Shown in pieces: positions 9,386 to 20,280 of a stretch of DNA of 64,000 bases. The notes beneath the pieces are model-generated. The model ran no database searches. It was given only the letters and a program-made list of their open reading frames with translations, and was not told the DNA's origin. This stretch comes from Grimontia sedimenti (GTDB lineage Bacteria; Pseudomonadota; Gammaproteobacteria; Enterobacterales; Vibrionaceae): NCBI RefSeq assembly GCF_011045095.1, contig NZ_JAALDL010000003.1:1-64000 (forward strand), read 5' to 3'. Both the position numbers and the translations under genes were made by a program. Position 1 is the first letter of the stretch. Each line of letters opens with the position of its first letter.

Positions 9386-12376
9386 ACAATTAAATCGACC
9401 AATCATACGGTTGAGGTTTTCAGCCTGTTCGTTTACCCCATCCATATTGCTGTTGATGCGGTTCAAAATACGCGCGCATTGTTGAATGTTGTCGCCCACA
9501 TCCGTCACCCCATCTGAGGCTTCCCTGACGCGATCAAACTGCGCTTTGATAGAGATGTTCACCCGTTCAAAATTGGCACAGACTTCGCTATTCGATTGAG
9601 TGATTTTTGATAGTAACTCACCGGACAGATTTACCTTCTCGGCCCCCAGCGCGACACGGTTATCAGACTCTTTAATCAAAGATGAAATCTCTTTCGCTGC
9701 ATCCGCGGAGCGCTGCGCCAGATTTCTTACTTCACCGGCCACCACAGAGAATCCGCGTCCTTGCTCGCCAGCTCTCGCGGCTTCTACGCTGGCATTGAGT
9801 GCAAGAAGGTTGGTCTGGAAGGCGATCCCTTCGATGGTTTCGATGATGACCTGCATTTTGCGGCTGGAGTCGGTGATGGATTTCATCGCATCTTCCACTT
9901 CTTTCACCAGCACTTCGCTCTCATGGGCGTGATCCAGTGCCGTTTGGGAAACAGAAACGGAGACTTTGGCGTGATCCAGTGTTTCTTCGATATTGCTGCG
10001 CATCGCCGCCATGCGCAGCGTGACATCTTTCAGGCCTTTGACTTGCGCATCTAATTGGCGGTTCAGATCCGACACCTCAGCATTGGTTTCTTCTGATTTG
10101 TTGGTGGCGGTTGAGGCAGACGTTTGAATCTCCTGCACCATATACGCCAGGCTAATGATGGTGTCGTTAATGCCTGATTTCAGCTTCTGGTAATCGCCAG
10201 CCACTTTATGGTCGAAGGTTTCAGTCAAATCACCTTTGGACAGTTTTTCCAATATCTGTTGAGTGTGGGCGAGGGTGTCATCAATGTTGGTGGCTGATTG
10301 ATTCACTGCATTTGCTAATTCGAGCAAATCGCCCGACACGCCTTCTGTCTGGCATCGAGCCGAAAAATCACCTTCCGAGACCTGAGCCATGACGGTGACA
10401 ATATTGGCAATCACCCCGTTAATGGAGGTTGAGGCGCGGTTCACCGCTGTTTTCATTTCGTCCAGTTTACCTGCAGCTTCAATCGACGCCGTTTGTCCGA
10501 ATTTCCCTTGGCTAATAGATTCCATCACGCCGCAGATGTTAACGATGACGCCTTCTGTATTGGCAATAGATTGGTTGATGGACTCTTTGAGGGAAGCGAG
10601 CTCTCCAGCGGCAGGCGTGGTGATGCGTTTGCTGTAGTCACCGACTTCAAGGGATGACATCACCAGCTTGGCGTCTTTGATAAAGGCAGCAGTGGCGCGG
10701 GCTGAACTGTTCACCTGTGTTTTCAGTACATCGAGTTGCCCTTTGGCATCGGTGGTCACTTGAGAGCTGAAATCACCTTGTTCGATTTTTGCCATCACAT
10801 GACCAATGCCTTTCACGGTGACTTCAATTTCGCTGGCGAACTCATTGATACTGAGTTTGAGTTTCTGTAAATCGCCAGCCATGTCGGAGTTCACGCGCTG
10901 AGAGAAGTCGCCTTCAGAAAGGCCTTCCATGGTGTTTGAAATGCTGCCGACGGCAGTGTCCAAGGATGCCAGCATGGTGTTGAGCGCCTCTGCTGCCTGT
11001 CCGGTTTCATCTTTGCTGTGCACGTTTGCGCGATCAGAAAAACGCCAGCTTTGACGAAGACCAAGAATAAAAGCCGACAGCTCTTGAATCGGCCTGGCAA
11101 TAAGTTGGCCAAAGTGTTTGGCAGAAAATAGCACCAAAGCGATCAGCACCAGTGCGACCACAAGATAAATAAGTTGCAGGCCAGTGATGGCTTCCAAGGC
11201 TTCGCTGACATCTTGTTCTACGATGATCACCCAATCTGCGTTTTCACCAATCTGTATTTTTCTGAACACGGTAAAGACGTCGTGATCGCGGTAATTCAAT
11301 CCATGAATCGCGGTATCAGGAATCTGAGATTGGCTGTTAAGCGCCGTTTCAATCGCCACCGTATTGATGGTTTTATTGTCTCGAAACGCTGATTCGACGG
11401 TCATGTCTTCGCTGAGAAAGGTGTCTGAACGCAGCTTGCGGTCAGCGCCGACGATATAAGATTCTCCCGTGGCACCCAGTCCATAGCCTTTGCTCATCAC
11501 CGTGCTTATCTGTTCAAGCGGCAATTGAACAATCAACGCAGCTTTAGGCACGCCATTCACATATACAGGTGTGGCTGAGAACGCGGCAGGCGCATCATAA
11601 GATGGCAGGTACTGGCTATAGTCATGAAAGACGGTGTCGACTTTCTCGCCGTTAAGCAGTTTGCTTTTGAGTGTCCGGTATACCTCGCCCAAGCCGGAGT
11701 TGGCATAAGGTCCTTCAATCAGATTGGAGGCGAAGTCGATCTCTTTGAAAACGGAGTAAACCACGTCACCGGAAGAGAGATTAACAAGAAAAATGTCGTA
11801 AAAGCCGAAGTCACTAAGGTACTGGCGGAAAGTGGGATGAAACCGCTTATGGGCTTCATCGTAAGGAGTGCGCCCAGCCTGACGGAGTTGGTCTTTTTGC
11901 CCGATAGGATATTGATTCTTTACTATGTAGGCATGTTGTAACGCAATCATTGTCGCGTTGGCGCCTTCCATCAGTGCGTCGGTTTCTAATGGCGAGTCGG
12001 TTTCGAATTGATAGGTATTGGCAAAGCTTTCTTCATAAAACGCTGCGAGGTCCTGCATCTTTTGCTGAGTGCTTTCTTGTGGATACTCGCGAAAGGCCTC
12101 CAGTAAAGGCGTAATGGCGTTCACTGTCAGCGGATTCTGAGCAATGCTTTGTAATACTGCGTTGGAGTTTTGAAAGTAAAGTTCGACCGAGTCTGCCTTT
12201 AACTGAGCAATGGCTTGAAGGGATTCACTTTTCTGCTGTTCGATGGAATTGGACGAGCTGTAGAGACCGATAAACGCTGTAATGATGGTGGGTACCAGAC
12301 CAATCAAACAGAGGATGACGGTCATCTTCTTTACGAGTGCATAATCTTCAAATTGTCGTTTCCAATTTTCGAGCAC
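9368..12376 (-). CDS. Methyl-accepting chemotaxis protein with poly-HAMP array
   Basis: 1002 residues, nearly twice the usual receptor length. One membrane helix near 19-41, a large Cache-type periplasmic domain (about 45-395, with [12 protein letters not shown] at 299), a second helix (400-418) and a canonical HAMP (419-475). Six further HAMP units follow, with their GDF/GDY/GKF/GDL landmarks at 489, 534, 579, 624, 669 and 715, almost exactly 45 residues apart. The signalling tip is conserved ([15 protein letters not shown], 849-863, then [12 protein letters not shown]). The last residues (YTQTT) and the stop codon are encoded by the inverted end of the repeat at 9237-9385, so the natural C terminus was probably replaced; no CheR-binding pentapeptide is seen. 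The ligand is unknown. Confidence 0.93.
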   Translation of the reverse strand: MLENWKRQFEDYALVKKMTVILCLIGLVPTIITAFIGLYSSSNSIEQQKSESLQAIAQLKADSVELYFQNSNAVLQSIAQNPLTVNAITPLLEAFREYPQESTQQKMQDLAAFYEESFANTYQFETDSPLETDALMEGANATMIALQHAYIVKNQYPIGQKDQLRQAGRTPYDEAHKRFHPTFRQYLSDFGFYDIFLVNLSSGDVVYSVFKEIDFASNLIEGPYANSGLGEVYRTLKSKLLNGEKVDTVFHDYSQYLPSYDAPAAFSATPVYVNGVPKAALIVQLPLEQISTVMSKGYGLGATGESYIVGADRKLRSDTFLSEDMTVESAFRDNKTINTVAIETALNSQSQIPDTAIHGLNYRDHDVFTVFRKIQIGENADWVIIVEQDVSEALEAITGLQLIYLVVALVLIALVLFSAKHFGQLIARPIQELSAFILGLRQSWRFSDRANVHSKDETGQAAEALNTMLASLDTAVGSISNTMEGLSEGDFSQRVNSDMAGDLQKLKLSINEFASEIEVTVKGIGHVMAKIEQGDFSSQVTTDAKGQLDVLKTQVNSSARATAAFIKDAKLVMSSLEVGDYSKRITTPAAGELASLKESINQSIANTEGVIVNICGVMESISQGKFGQTASIEAAGKLDEMKTAVNRASTSINGVIANIVTVMAQVSEGDFSARCQTEGVSGDLLELANAVNQSATNIDDTLAHTQQILEKLSKGDLTETFDHKVAGDYQKLKSGINDTIISLAYMVQEIQTSASTATNKSEETNAEVSDLNRQLDAQVKGLKDVTLRMAAMRSNIEETLDHAKVSVSVSQTALDHAHESEVLVKEVEDAMKSITDSSRKMQVIIETIEGIAFQTNLLALNASVEAARAGEQGRGFSVVAGEVRNLAQRSADAAKEISSLIKESDNRVALGAEKVNLSGELLSKITQSNSEVCANFERVNISIKAQFDRVREASDGVTDVGDNIQQCARILNRINSNMDGVNEQAENLNRMIGRFNCYTQTT

Positions 12377-12525
12377 AGGTCCTCCCTCCGAGTCAAATCA
12401 GTGTCGCATTGTTAAGAGTGTAGGAAGAAAACCCGCTACTGTGTAATTAGTCAGGCACAATAGTTAATGAATTTTCAGTAACATGCGCGGTCTTATGGAT
12501 AGATTCAAATTGAGAGTTTTTATCA

Positions 12526-12939
12526 GTGAGTGAAAAACCTTCTGACATGGACAAAAATTACGCGATTCTGAACAAGCCACTTTCCTTCGTTATCCTGATG
12601 TTGGGCATGACATTTGGCGTGCTGAACCTGCAGTTAGTGCTGGGAGGAGGAGAACAAAGTCTATTGATGAACTTGTTGTATGGTTTTCTGTCGTTTGTCG
12701 GCATTTTTGTTTCTTTGTTCTGGGTGTTTGATTCGAAAAATACCTGTGTGACCGACGAGTACGTTGAGAAGGGTAAAAATCGAATTCACTGGCGCGATGT
12801 CACAAGCTCAAAATCGAATGACTTTTCTATTGTCATTTCTGCTGGCGAGAAACGTATTGTGGTGAATTATTATGCGTACCGAGACCCAGAAGGCTTGATG
12901 AAAGAAATCCAGTCCAGATTACCTGCTAGGGGCTGTTGA
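12526..12939 (+). CDS. Small membrane protein, C-terminus altered by a MITE
   Basis: 137 residues from GTG at 12526 (an in-frame ATG lies at 12547). Two hydrophobic helices (about 18-38 and 47-66) precede a soluble strand-rich domain of about 70 residues with IHWRDVTSS, which may be PH-like. The layout resembles the candidate immunity protein at 3740-4204. The last residues (GC) and the stop codon at 12937 lie within the inverted repeat of the MITE-like element starting at 12929, so the original end has been replaced or trimmed. I do not recognise a family. Confidence 0.6.
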   Translation: MSEKPSDMDKNYAILNKPLSFVILMLGMTFGVLNLQLVLGGGEQSLLMNLLYGFLSFVGIFVSLFWVFDSKNTCVTDEYVEKGKNRIHWRDVTSSKSNDFSIVISAGEKRIVVNYYAYRDPEGLMKEIQSRLPARGC

Positions 12940-13047
12940 CCTTTGTTGAGGTGTATTTGCTTAGAATGATTAGGCGGCGCACACCTCGCCGCGCCTAAAA
13001 CGCTTATGGCTAGAACAAAATTTAACCACCAAAGGTCAACGGCCTCC
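12929..13047. mobile_element. MITE-like element with IS5-type ends and TA target duplication
   Basis: About 119 bases flanked by TA (12927-12928 and 13048-13049). The left end GGGGCTGTTGACCTTTG (12929-12945) is the inverted complement of the right end CAAAGGTCAACGGCCTCC (13030-13047), with one substitution and one inserted base. The interior holds a GC-rich hairpin, TTAGGC-GGCG paired with CGCC-GC-GCCTAA (12970-12998). There is no open frame. End sequence and TA duplication resemble IS5-group insertion sequences (from memory, not searched), so this is probably a non-autonomous derivative. Confidence 0.7.
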
Positions 13048-13337
13048 TAAGGATAAAATTCCCCTTTGCAGGGAAAAGTTGGCATTTACTGAAAAGCAAA
13101 AAGCCCGTTTGTAAGAAATAGAAGGTCAAGTCAGAGATAAAAGCCTGGAAAATAAAAATACCCATGAGATAGTAATGCTAGCTATCCCAAGTACCTAAAC
13201 GAACCTAGCTGGCATTCGCTTAAAAAGCTGAGGTAGAAGTACCCGACAAAGACCATTTCTGCAATAAGTCTAAATCATTCCCAGACTGTATCTTTAAAAT
13301 AGTCAGCTATCTACTTTCAGTGGAAGGAATCATAGAG
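13048..13337. other. Non-coding stretch downstream of the MITE and of suyZ
   Basis: No frame longer than about 40 codons and no recognisable RNA. It separates the small membrane protein locus from the end of the convergent sulfonate operon. No convincing terminator for that operon is seen, only a weak dyad near 13300-13320. Confidence 0.4.
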
Positions 13338-14369
13338 TTACCCAAACCAATAAATCCCCACTAACACCCAAGCTGCAATGGCGACTGTTTCAATCACCAC
13401 CATCAGAATTGGCTCGTAGCCGATGGTAAAGAGTTTCTTCACAGAGGTTTTAATCCCCAAGGCAGCCACCGCTGAAACCAGACACCAAGATGAGAGTCCT
13501 GACAGGGTATTGGTGACACCAACAGGCAGAATGTGGGCACTGTTTATCGCAACACAAATACAGAAACCGACAACGAAAAACGGAAGCAGTGGGATATCTG
13601 CTTTCTCGCTGTCTTTGTCAGGATGGCTTCGGAAGTAAAGGGAAATCACCAGAATCACGGGAACCAGCAGGGCCACGCGAAGCAGTTTAGTGATGGTGGC
13701 GAACTCGCCGGCTTGTGGGGAAATAGAATAGCCTGCACCTACGACCTGTGCGACGTCGTGAATGGTTCCGCCGATGAAAATGCCGGCCAGTCGGTCGTCA
13801 AAGCCTAAAAGGTTAACGAAGATGGGGTAGATGACCATGGCGATGGTGCTGAATGCGGTGACAGCGATTACCGTGAACAGCGTGTTGCGTTCACTGAAAG
13901 GGTGTTTGGGTAGAACGGCAGAAATCGCCAGCGCAGCAGATGCGCCACAGATAGCGACGGAGCCGCCCGTCAACACACCGAATTGAATGCGGCGGCCGAG
14001 AATTTTCGCTACTAACATGCCGATAGAAATGGTGAGCGCTATGCCTAGTGCCACCCAAACCAGCACTTCCCAGCCGAGAGAAGTCATCTCTTCTACGGTA
14101 ATGCGAAGGCCGAGTAGAGCCACGCCAAATCGGAGGACTTTTTTGGCGGCAAATTCTACTCCTGCCTGACACTTGGAATCATCAGCAAGAAAGTGAAACG
14201 CAATGCCCAGCAAGAGGGCAAACAGCATTTGCGGTGCACCATAATGTGCTGCGAGAAAGGTGGCTGCAGCAGCGACGGTGACGGAAAGTAACAGACCGGG
14301 CGCAAGGGTACGGGCACTTTGGCTCAGTGATTGCCAATCAGGGAGACGTTGTTTTAGTTGTGATTGCAT
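13338..14369 (-). CDS. suyZ: SuyZ-type sulfate/sulfite exporter (PSE/YeiH family)
   Basis: 343-residue integral membrane protein with about ten hydrophobic helices and the family landmarks QMLFALLLGIAFHFL, RFGVALLGLRIT, GGSVAICGASAALAI and GGTIHDVAQVVGAGYS. This is the putative sulfate exporter family (COG2855). A member, SuyZ, accompanies sulfolactate sulfo-lyase in Paracoccus pantotrophus. It is the last gene of the minus-strand sulfonate operon, 14 bases after the dehydrogenase gene, with a GGAAG ribosome binding site. Its likely role is removal of the sulfite or sulfate released by SuyAB. No sulfite dehydrogenase is encoded in this window, so sulfite itself may be exported or oxidised by an enzyme encoded elsewhere. 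The symbol rests on context as well as family. Confidence 0.85.
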   Translation of the reverse strand: MQSQLKQRLPDWQSLSQSARTLAPGLLLSVTVAAAATFLAAHYGAPQMLFALLLGIAFHFLADDSKCQAGVEFAAKKVLRFGVALLGLRITVEEMTSLGWEVLVWVALGIALTISIGMLVAKILGRRIQFGVLTGGSVAICGASAALAISAVLPKHPFSERNTLFTVIAVTAFSTIAMVIYPIFVNLLGFDDRLAGIFIGGTIHDVAQVVGAGYSISPQAGEFATITKLLRVALLVPVILVISLYFRSHPDKDSEKADIPLLPFFVVGFCICVAINSAHILPVGVTNTLSGLSSWCLVSAVAALGIKTSVKKLFTIGYEPILMVVIETVAIAAWVLVGIYWFG

Positions 14370-14383
14370 GAATAACTTCCATG

Positions 14384-15397
14384 TTATTGATTATTAGATA
14401 AGTCAGCTAATTCCTTCAGCTCTTTCATAGTGGCTTCGGTAAGGTGTAAGCCTTCTTTGAGAACACGCTCACGGCGGATAATGCGACGCTGCCCGGGCAA
14501 GCGAACACCCTCCTGCTCACACATGGTGTTGAGGAGTAATTCAAGACGTTCAGCAAATTGTGTTCCAGAAACCGTCGTATCGATGCCGATGACAGAATGC
14601 CCGATAGCAGGTGGCTCCCCGTCAGTATCGAAGAAATTTGACGCTTCAAAGCCATAAAGGGCACTGGTTAGGCTTGCTGAAAGAACTTCGACCATGAGCG
14701 CGAGCGCAGCCCCTTTGGCATCGCCGATGGGGAGCATGGAGCCTTTTACTGCTGCATCAGGATCTATGGTTGGCTCGCCATTGGCATCGATCGCCCAGCC
14801 TTCAGGAATGGTTTCGCCATTCTTTCTGGCGACCAATACCTTGCCGCGGGCCACTTTGCTCAAGCTCATGTCGATGACCATTGGTGGAGCACCGTCACGA
14901 GGGCAGGCAAAAGCAATAGGGTTAGTGCCAAAAAGGGCTTTCTTTCCGCCCCAAGGCGCAATGGCGCTCGGGCTGTTGGAAAATACCAAGGCGATACATC
15001 CTTGCTTGGCAATACGTTCTGCGTGGAACCCTGCTTGCCCAAAATGGTGGGAACGGTTGACTGTGGCTAACGCAATACCTTGTGCTTTTGCCATCGCGGG
15101 AAGCAGGGAAACAAGCTTGTCCATCGCCGGAAAGGCAAAACCGAGCTCTGCATTGATATGACAAACTGCGGGTTTTGGGGTATCAACCTTGGGGGTCGCA
15201 TCACCCACCACTTTTCCGCATTTGACCTGCTCAATGTAGGCCGCGAGACGGGCGAGTCCGTGACCTGATTGACCATCGATTTCCGCTTGAATCAGAGCGT
15301 TCGCGACAGATTTAGCATTAGCCGGTGTGACGCCAGCGTTTTCCAGCGCTTGTGCGGTCACAGATTTAGCTTCCGAAGGGTCGATAAACACAGGCAT
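14384..15397 (-). CDS. comC: Type-2 malate/lactate dehydrogenase, probable (R)-sulfolactate dehydrogenase (ComC-like)
   Basis: 337 residues of the NAD(P)-dependent malate/L-sulfolactate dehydrogenase family (Ldh2). Visible landmarks are DGQSGHGLARL (53-63), RSHHFGQAGFHAERIA with the catalytic-type His, SPSAIAPWGGKKALFGTNPIAFACP and KGAALALMVEVLS. In Chromohalobacter salexigens, ComC of this family interconverts sulfopyruvate and (R)-sulfolactate in cells that use SuyAB. Here it sits between suyB and suyZ, which supports a sulfolactate rather than a malate or lactate role. No SlcC-type (S)-sulfolactate dehydrogenase is present, so the source of sulfopyruvate is unclear unless cysteate or (S)-sulfolactate is handled elsewhere. 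A terminator-like hairpin precedes the gene. Confidence 0.78.
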   Translation of the reverse strand: MPVFIDPSEAKSVTAQALENAGVTPANAKSVANALIQAEIDGQSGHGLARLAAYIEQVKCGKVVGDATPKVDTPKPAVCHINAELGFAFPAMDKLVSLLPAMAKAQGIALATVNRSHHFGQAGFHAERIAKQGCIALVFSNSPSAIAPWGGKKALFGTNPIAFACPRDGAPPMVIDMSLSKVARGKVLVARKNGETIPEGWAIDANGEPTIDPDAAVKGSMLPIGDAKGAALALMVEVLSASLTSALYGFEASNFFDTDGEPPAIGHSVIGIDTTVSGTQFAERLELLLNTMCEQEGVRLPGQRRIIRRERVLKEGLHLTEATMKELKELADLSNNQ

Positions 15398-15420
15398 AAC
15401 TGGCTCCTGCGAATGGTAAG

Positions 15421-15448
15421 GAAAAGGACGCTGGGTTTCCCCAGCGTC
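15421..15448 (-). terminator. Internal terminator/attenuator between suyB and the ComC-like gene
   Basis: Read on the minus strand: GACGCTGGG, loop GAAA, CCCAGCGTC, then CTTTTC. The 9-bp perfect stem with a tetraloop and a short T-rich tail would partly terminate transcription after suyB and lower expression of the last two genes. The tail is interrupted, so termination is probably incomplete. Confidence 0.6.
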
Positions 15449-15493
15449 GGTCTTGCTGTATCAAATGATTGCCGCGCCGAATAAGCGAAATGC

Positions 15494-16663
15494 TTATGCG
15501 CTTCGATACAGTTTGGTCAGAACGAACTCGCGGTGACCCAGCGCTTCCGCTGCGGTTGCACGGCCGTTTGCGGTACGCAGCGTCATGTCGATCAGCGCAT
15601 CACCCGCTGTGTCGAGATTCAGCTCACGGCGCAGAATGCCGGAAACGTCTACATCGATGTGCTCACCCATGGTACGCACGGTACGTGGGTTCGCAGTGAT
15701 TTTGATAACCGGCACAATGGGGTTACCAATGACGTTGCCTTGCCCTGTTGGGAACAGGTGAACCGCGAAGCCTGCAGCTGCCTGCAGCGTCACACACTCT
15801 GCCGCTGCAGAAGAGGTATCCATGAAGTACAGACCTGGGCCTGCTTCTGGGCGCTCTGCTGGCGTCAGAACATCAACGAACTGAGTGGTTTTACCGATCT
15901 TCTGGTAGTTACCAAATGCTTTCTCTTCGATGGTGGTCAGGCCGCCTTCGATGTTGCCTTTGGTTGGCTGGCTGTCAGACAGGTCAGACGTTTTGTGTGG
16001 CTCGATAACTTCGTCCATGTATGCCTGCCAGGTGTCCAGGAACTTCTGGCCAACTTCCGGGCTCACTGCACGGGTCTTACAGATTTGCTCTGCACCGGTC
16101 AGCTCTGATGTTTCACCGAAACATAGGGTCGCGCCTTCCGCTGAGAACTTGTCACACAGGTTACCCACAGTTGGGTTCGCTGCCAGACCAGACGTGGTAT
16201 CAGATTCGCCACACTTCATTGAAACCCACAGCTCGCTCACGTCGCATTCTTCGCGGGTCAGTTCGCTCGCGTAATGAACGTATTCTTTCGCTACGCGGGA
16301 AGCGGCAGCAATCGTGTTGATGTCACCGTTTTGCTCAATTGCAAAGCCTTGAACAGGCTTACCAGAAGCTTTGATGCCTTCAACCACACGACTAGTCCAG
16401 CCCGGCTCGATGCCGATAACCACAACCGCAGCCACGTTCGGGTTGCAACCTGTACCAATCAGGGTACGGAAGTGCAGTTCCAAATCTTCACCAAATTGCA
16501 GGCGGCCATACGGGTGTGGCAGCGCCAGTGTGCCTTTGATGTTGTTAGCAACAGCTTCACATGCTGCATTAGACAGATCGTCCAATGGCAGGATGATGAC
16601 GTGATTGCGCACACCGACACGGCCATTTTCGCGGCGGTAGCCCATAAATGTGTATTTGCTCAT
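15494..16663 (-). CDS. suyB: (2R)-sulfolactate sulfo-lyase large subunit
   Basis: 389 residues from ATG at 16663. That start has AGAGGTGG at good distance and follows the suyA stop by two bases; an upstream in-frame GTG (16672) is less likely. It belongs to the UxaA/altronate dehydratase C-terminal family ([58 protein letters not shown]). Split from a small SAF-domain partner (suyA), it has the architecture of SuyAB, which cleaves (R)-3-sulfolactate to pyruvate and sulfite using iron. The neighbours (HpsN-type dehydrogenase, TRAP transporter, SuyZ) favour sulfolactate over altronate or galactarate. The enzyme is cytoplasmic. Confidence 0.9.
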   Translation of the reverse strand: MSKYTFMGYRRENGRVGVRNHVIILPLDDLSNAACEAVANNIKGTLALPHPYGRLQFGEDLELHFRTLIGTGCNPNVAAVVVIGIEPGWTSRVVEGIKASGKPVQGFAIEQNGDINTIAAASRVAKEYVHYASELTREECDVSELWVSMKCGESDTTSGLAANPTVGNLCDKFSAEGATLCFGETSELTGAEQICKTRAVSPEVGQKFLDTWQAYMDEVIEPHKTSDLSDSQPTKGNIEGGLTTIEEKAFGNYQKIGKTTQFVDVLTPAERPEAGPGLYFMDTSSAAAECVTLQAAAGFAVHLFPTGQGNVIGNPIVPVIKITANPRTVRTMGEHIDVDVSGILRRELNLDTAGDALIDMTLRTANGRATAAEALGHREFVLTKLYRSA

Positions 16664-16665
16664 GG

Positions 16666-16953
16666 TTACCACCTCTTGGTTTTCACATTGTGTACGTGTA
16701 CGTGACCGCCTTTCGCGATGTCTGCGACAGCTTTACCGATATCGTTGTCATACTTAAGAATGGTGTCGCCGTCTTTAATGTCGCTCAGCGCCACTTTGTG
16801 GCCGAGAGGGATTGCGTCCAGCGCGAGTACTTCGATGGTGGCATCTGTGTCCATCACCCATCCGGTTAGCGTTTGGCCTGCTTCGAGGCCCTCGACCACA
16901 ATCACGCCGACAGTGTCAGACGAGTCGTGGACGAGAAAGTCCGGTGCTTGCAT
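16666..16953 (-). CDS. suyA: (2R)-sulfolactate sulfo-lyase small subunit
   Basis: 95 residues, a single SAF-type domain equivalent to the N-terminal part of altronate dehydratase ([40 protein letters not shown]). The ATG at 16953 is chosen because AAGGAG sits 6 bases upstream; a longer TTG-initiated frame from 16974 would place that AAGGAG inside the gene. It pairs with SuyB to form the sulfo-lyase and the two are translated in tandem. A 107-base gap separates it from the alcohol dehydrogenase gene. Confidence 0.9.
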   Translation of the reverse strand: MQAPDFLVHDSSDTVGVIVVEGLEAGQTLTGWVMDTDATIEVLALDAIPLGHKVALSDIKDGDTILKYDNDIGKAVADIAKGGHVHVHNVKTKRW

Positions 16954-17060
16954 TTTCATCTCCTTTTGAATCAAGGTTTAAAACTTACTTCCATATATCC
17001 TTGGCGTGGCTGGCATACAGCTTGGGCAATCTGCTTCACCAACCTTGCCTCGGTGTTTGT

Positions 17061-18068
17061 TTACCCTTCGGGGAGCAACACCACTTTGGCAGCGGCGATG
17101 CGTCCGTTAAGTAAATCGTCAAAAGCGTTCGCTCCATCACTAAGCGGGCGCTCCTGAATCCAGTCCAGTGCGCCAAGCGCACCGTTATGCATGGCTTCTA
17201 GCGTCGCTTTGAAGTCCTGCATGGTGTAGGTGTAACTGCCTGCGAAGGTGACTTCCTGAAGGGTGAACTTACGAACATCCAGCCCTTCCAAGCTGTCTTG
17301 CAGTCCCACATGAATGATCACGCCACCGGGTTTGACCGCCGCTGATGCGCCCATTCGTGTGTGTTTGTTGCCCACGCAATCCACGACGAGATCCATGGTG
17401 TTCTCACCGACGACCTGCTCGGCCAGTGGATCGAAAACAGTGGCGACATTGGCCTTTTCCACGGTTTCACGGCGCAGGGCATTGGTTTCAGCCAGATAGA
17501 TTTGCTTGCAGCCTTGTGCAGCAAGAGAAAGCGCGGCTGCTAGACCCACTGCACCACCGCCATAAACCAATGCTTTGTTTTCCACCAAAGGGCGTTTGCT
17601 AAGCTCTGCGCCTTTGGTGACGGCGTGCCAGCCTGTGGCAATCGGCTCAGCCAGTGATGCTGTACTGAGTGACATACCTTCCGGTACCGGCACTAAGTTG
17701 CGTTTGGGAATAGCGACAAACTCTGCGAATGCACCCTCCCTTGGCGGCATTGAAATAATCTGGCGAGATTGGCATTGGTTCGCGAAGCCATTCAGGCAGT
17801 ATTCGCATTCACCACAGCTGACCAGAGGGTTGATGACGACGGCTTTTTGGTCCCATTCGCCACCGTGGACGATACCCGCGCCTTCGTGCCCGAGAATTAA
17901 TGGGGCAGGGCGTCGCTCGTCGTGACCGAGGTAAGCGTGTAAATCAGATCCGCAAATCCCAACTGCCCGGATTTCGACCAACACTTCGTCTTCCCGTGGT
18001 GTTGGTACTTCCTCGTTGCGGTAGGTCATTTGATTTGGACCTGTGTAAACCAGCGCTTTCATATCCAT
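17061..18068 (-). CDS. Zinc-dependent alcohol dehydrogenase (MDR), probable DHPS dehydrogenase
   Basis: 335 residues of the medium-chain dehydrogenase family. Catalytic-zinc residues are seen in AVGICGSDLHAYLGHDE and LGHEGAGIV, the structural-zinc cluster in CGECEYCLNGFANQC, and a Rossmann turn in ALVYGGGAVGLAAALSLA. AAGGA precedes the ATG. In the Cupriavidus pinatubonensis DHPS cluster, HpsO and HpsP are dehydrogenases proposed to interconvert DHPS enantiomers through the 2-keto form. This enzyme and the neighbouring SDR occupy that role by context. Family assignment is firm; substrate is inference. Confidence 0.85.
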   Translation of the reverse strand: MDMKALVYTGPNQMTYRNEEVPTPREDEVLVEIRAVGICGSDLHAYLGHDERRPAPLILGHEGAGIVHGGEWDQKAVVINPLVSCGECEYCLNGFANQCQSRQIISMPPREGAFAEFVAIPKRNLVPVPEGMSLSTASLAEPIATGWHAVTKGAELSKRPLVENKALVYGGGAVGLAAALSLAAQGCKQIYLAETNALRRETVEKANVATVFDPLAEQVVGENTMDLVVDCVGNKHTRMGASAAVKPGGVIIHVGLQDSLEGLDVRKFTLQEVTFAGSYTYTMQDFKATLEAMHNGALGALDWIQERPLSDGANAFDDLLNGRIAAAKVVLLPEG

Positions 18069-18091
18069 TTCAATTAATCCTTACTGCTTGC

Positions 18092-18868
18092 CTATTTCGC
18101 GGTATAGCCGCCATCAAGAGAAATCATCTGACCTGAGATGTAATCCGAGGCTTTGGAAGCCAAAAACACCGTCAGTCCATCAAAGTCGCTCAGCTCTCCA
18201 TTGCGTCCAACCGCCGTCATTGATGCGTGGTGCTTGGAGAGTGAATCGTCACTGAACACTTTCTCGGTCAGTGGTGTTTGGAAGAACCCAGGTGCAATGG
18301 CATTGGTGGTAATGCCTTCCTTCGACCAGGCTTCTGCCATTGCTCTTGTCAGCTGCGCGACGCCACCTTTTGATGCGCCATAAGGAATCGAATTGGCAAA
18401 GGCGCGATAGCTTTGCAGCGAGCCGATATTGATGATTTTTCCGTGGCCTTTTTCCCGCATGCCTGGCAAGCAGGCTTTGGCGAGAAAGAAGGGAACAGAC
18501 AGGTTGAGGTTCAATGTCATGTCCCAACTTTCCAGCGTGATGTCATCGGCTGGTTGGCGTAGGTTGACGCCAGCGGCATTCACCAGAATGTCTGGTGCGC
18601 CAAAGTGCGATGACACTTTTTCAATGAATCGGGGCAGCGTTTCACGCTTGTTAAGGTCAACGGTTTCGATGGCGGCGTCTCCGCCTTCACCGGCAATGGC
18701 GACTGCCGTTTGCGCAAGCGTTTCTGCGTGGCGTCCGGAAAGCACCACTTTTGCGCCCGCTTTGGCGAGGGCATAAGCCATGCGTTGTCCGATACCGGAA
18801 CCCGCTCCCGTCACCAATGCGACTTGACCTTCAAGGTTGAATAGTTGATTTATCATGCTGCCCGTCAT
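18092..18868 (-). CDS. SDR-family dehydrogenase, probable DHPS dehydrogenase
   Basis: 258 residues, classical short-chain dehydrogenase: NAD(P)-binding TGAGSGIG (20-27), NAAG (about 97-100), a catalytic Ser in INIGSLQSY and YGASK as the active-site Tyr/Lys pair. GAGGGA precedes the ATG. It lies between the HpsN-type and zinc dehydrogenase genes with short spacers, so it is co-transcribed. Together with the zinc enzyme it may racemise DHPS by oxidation at C2 and re-reduction, leaving the enantiomer that HpsN uses. Which of the two corresponds to HpsO or HpsP I cannot tell. Confidence 0.85.
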   Translation of the reverse strand: MTGSMINQLFNLEGQVALVTGAGSGIGQRMAYALAKAGAKVVLSGRHAETLAQTAVAIAGEGGDAAIETVDLNKRETLPRFIEKVSSHFGAPDILVNAAGVNLRQPADDITLESWDMTLNLNLSVPFFLAKACLPGMREKGHGKIINIGSLQSYRAFANSIPYGASKGGVAQLTRAMAEAWSKEGITTNAIAPGFFQTPLTEKVFSDDSLSKHHASMTAVGRNGELSDFDGLTVFLASKASDYISGQMISLDGGYTAK

Positions 18869-18889
18869 CTCAGTCCCTCTTCGTTTTAC

Positions 18890-20266
<1,377 letters not shown>

Positions 20267-20280
20267 TTAGATACGTTGGG

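Noticed and set aside
10800-11000. Assembly duplication in the receptor gene because of repeating protein segments
   Set aside because: The HAMP units share landmarks but differ strongly in sequence, so they are genuine diverged repeats.
13051-13337. Remnant of a transposase gene next to the MITE
   Set aside because: All frames are broken by stops and no transposase motif can be read.
14384-15397. Malate or ureidoglycolate dehydrogenase
   Set aside because: Same family, but the position between suyB and suyZ favours sulfolactate as substrate.
15494-16953. Altronate or galactarate dehydratase (UxaA/GarD)
   Set aside because: The split small and large subunits and the sulfonate context match SuyAB; no hexuronate genes are present.
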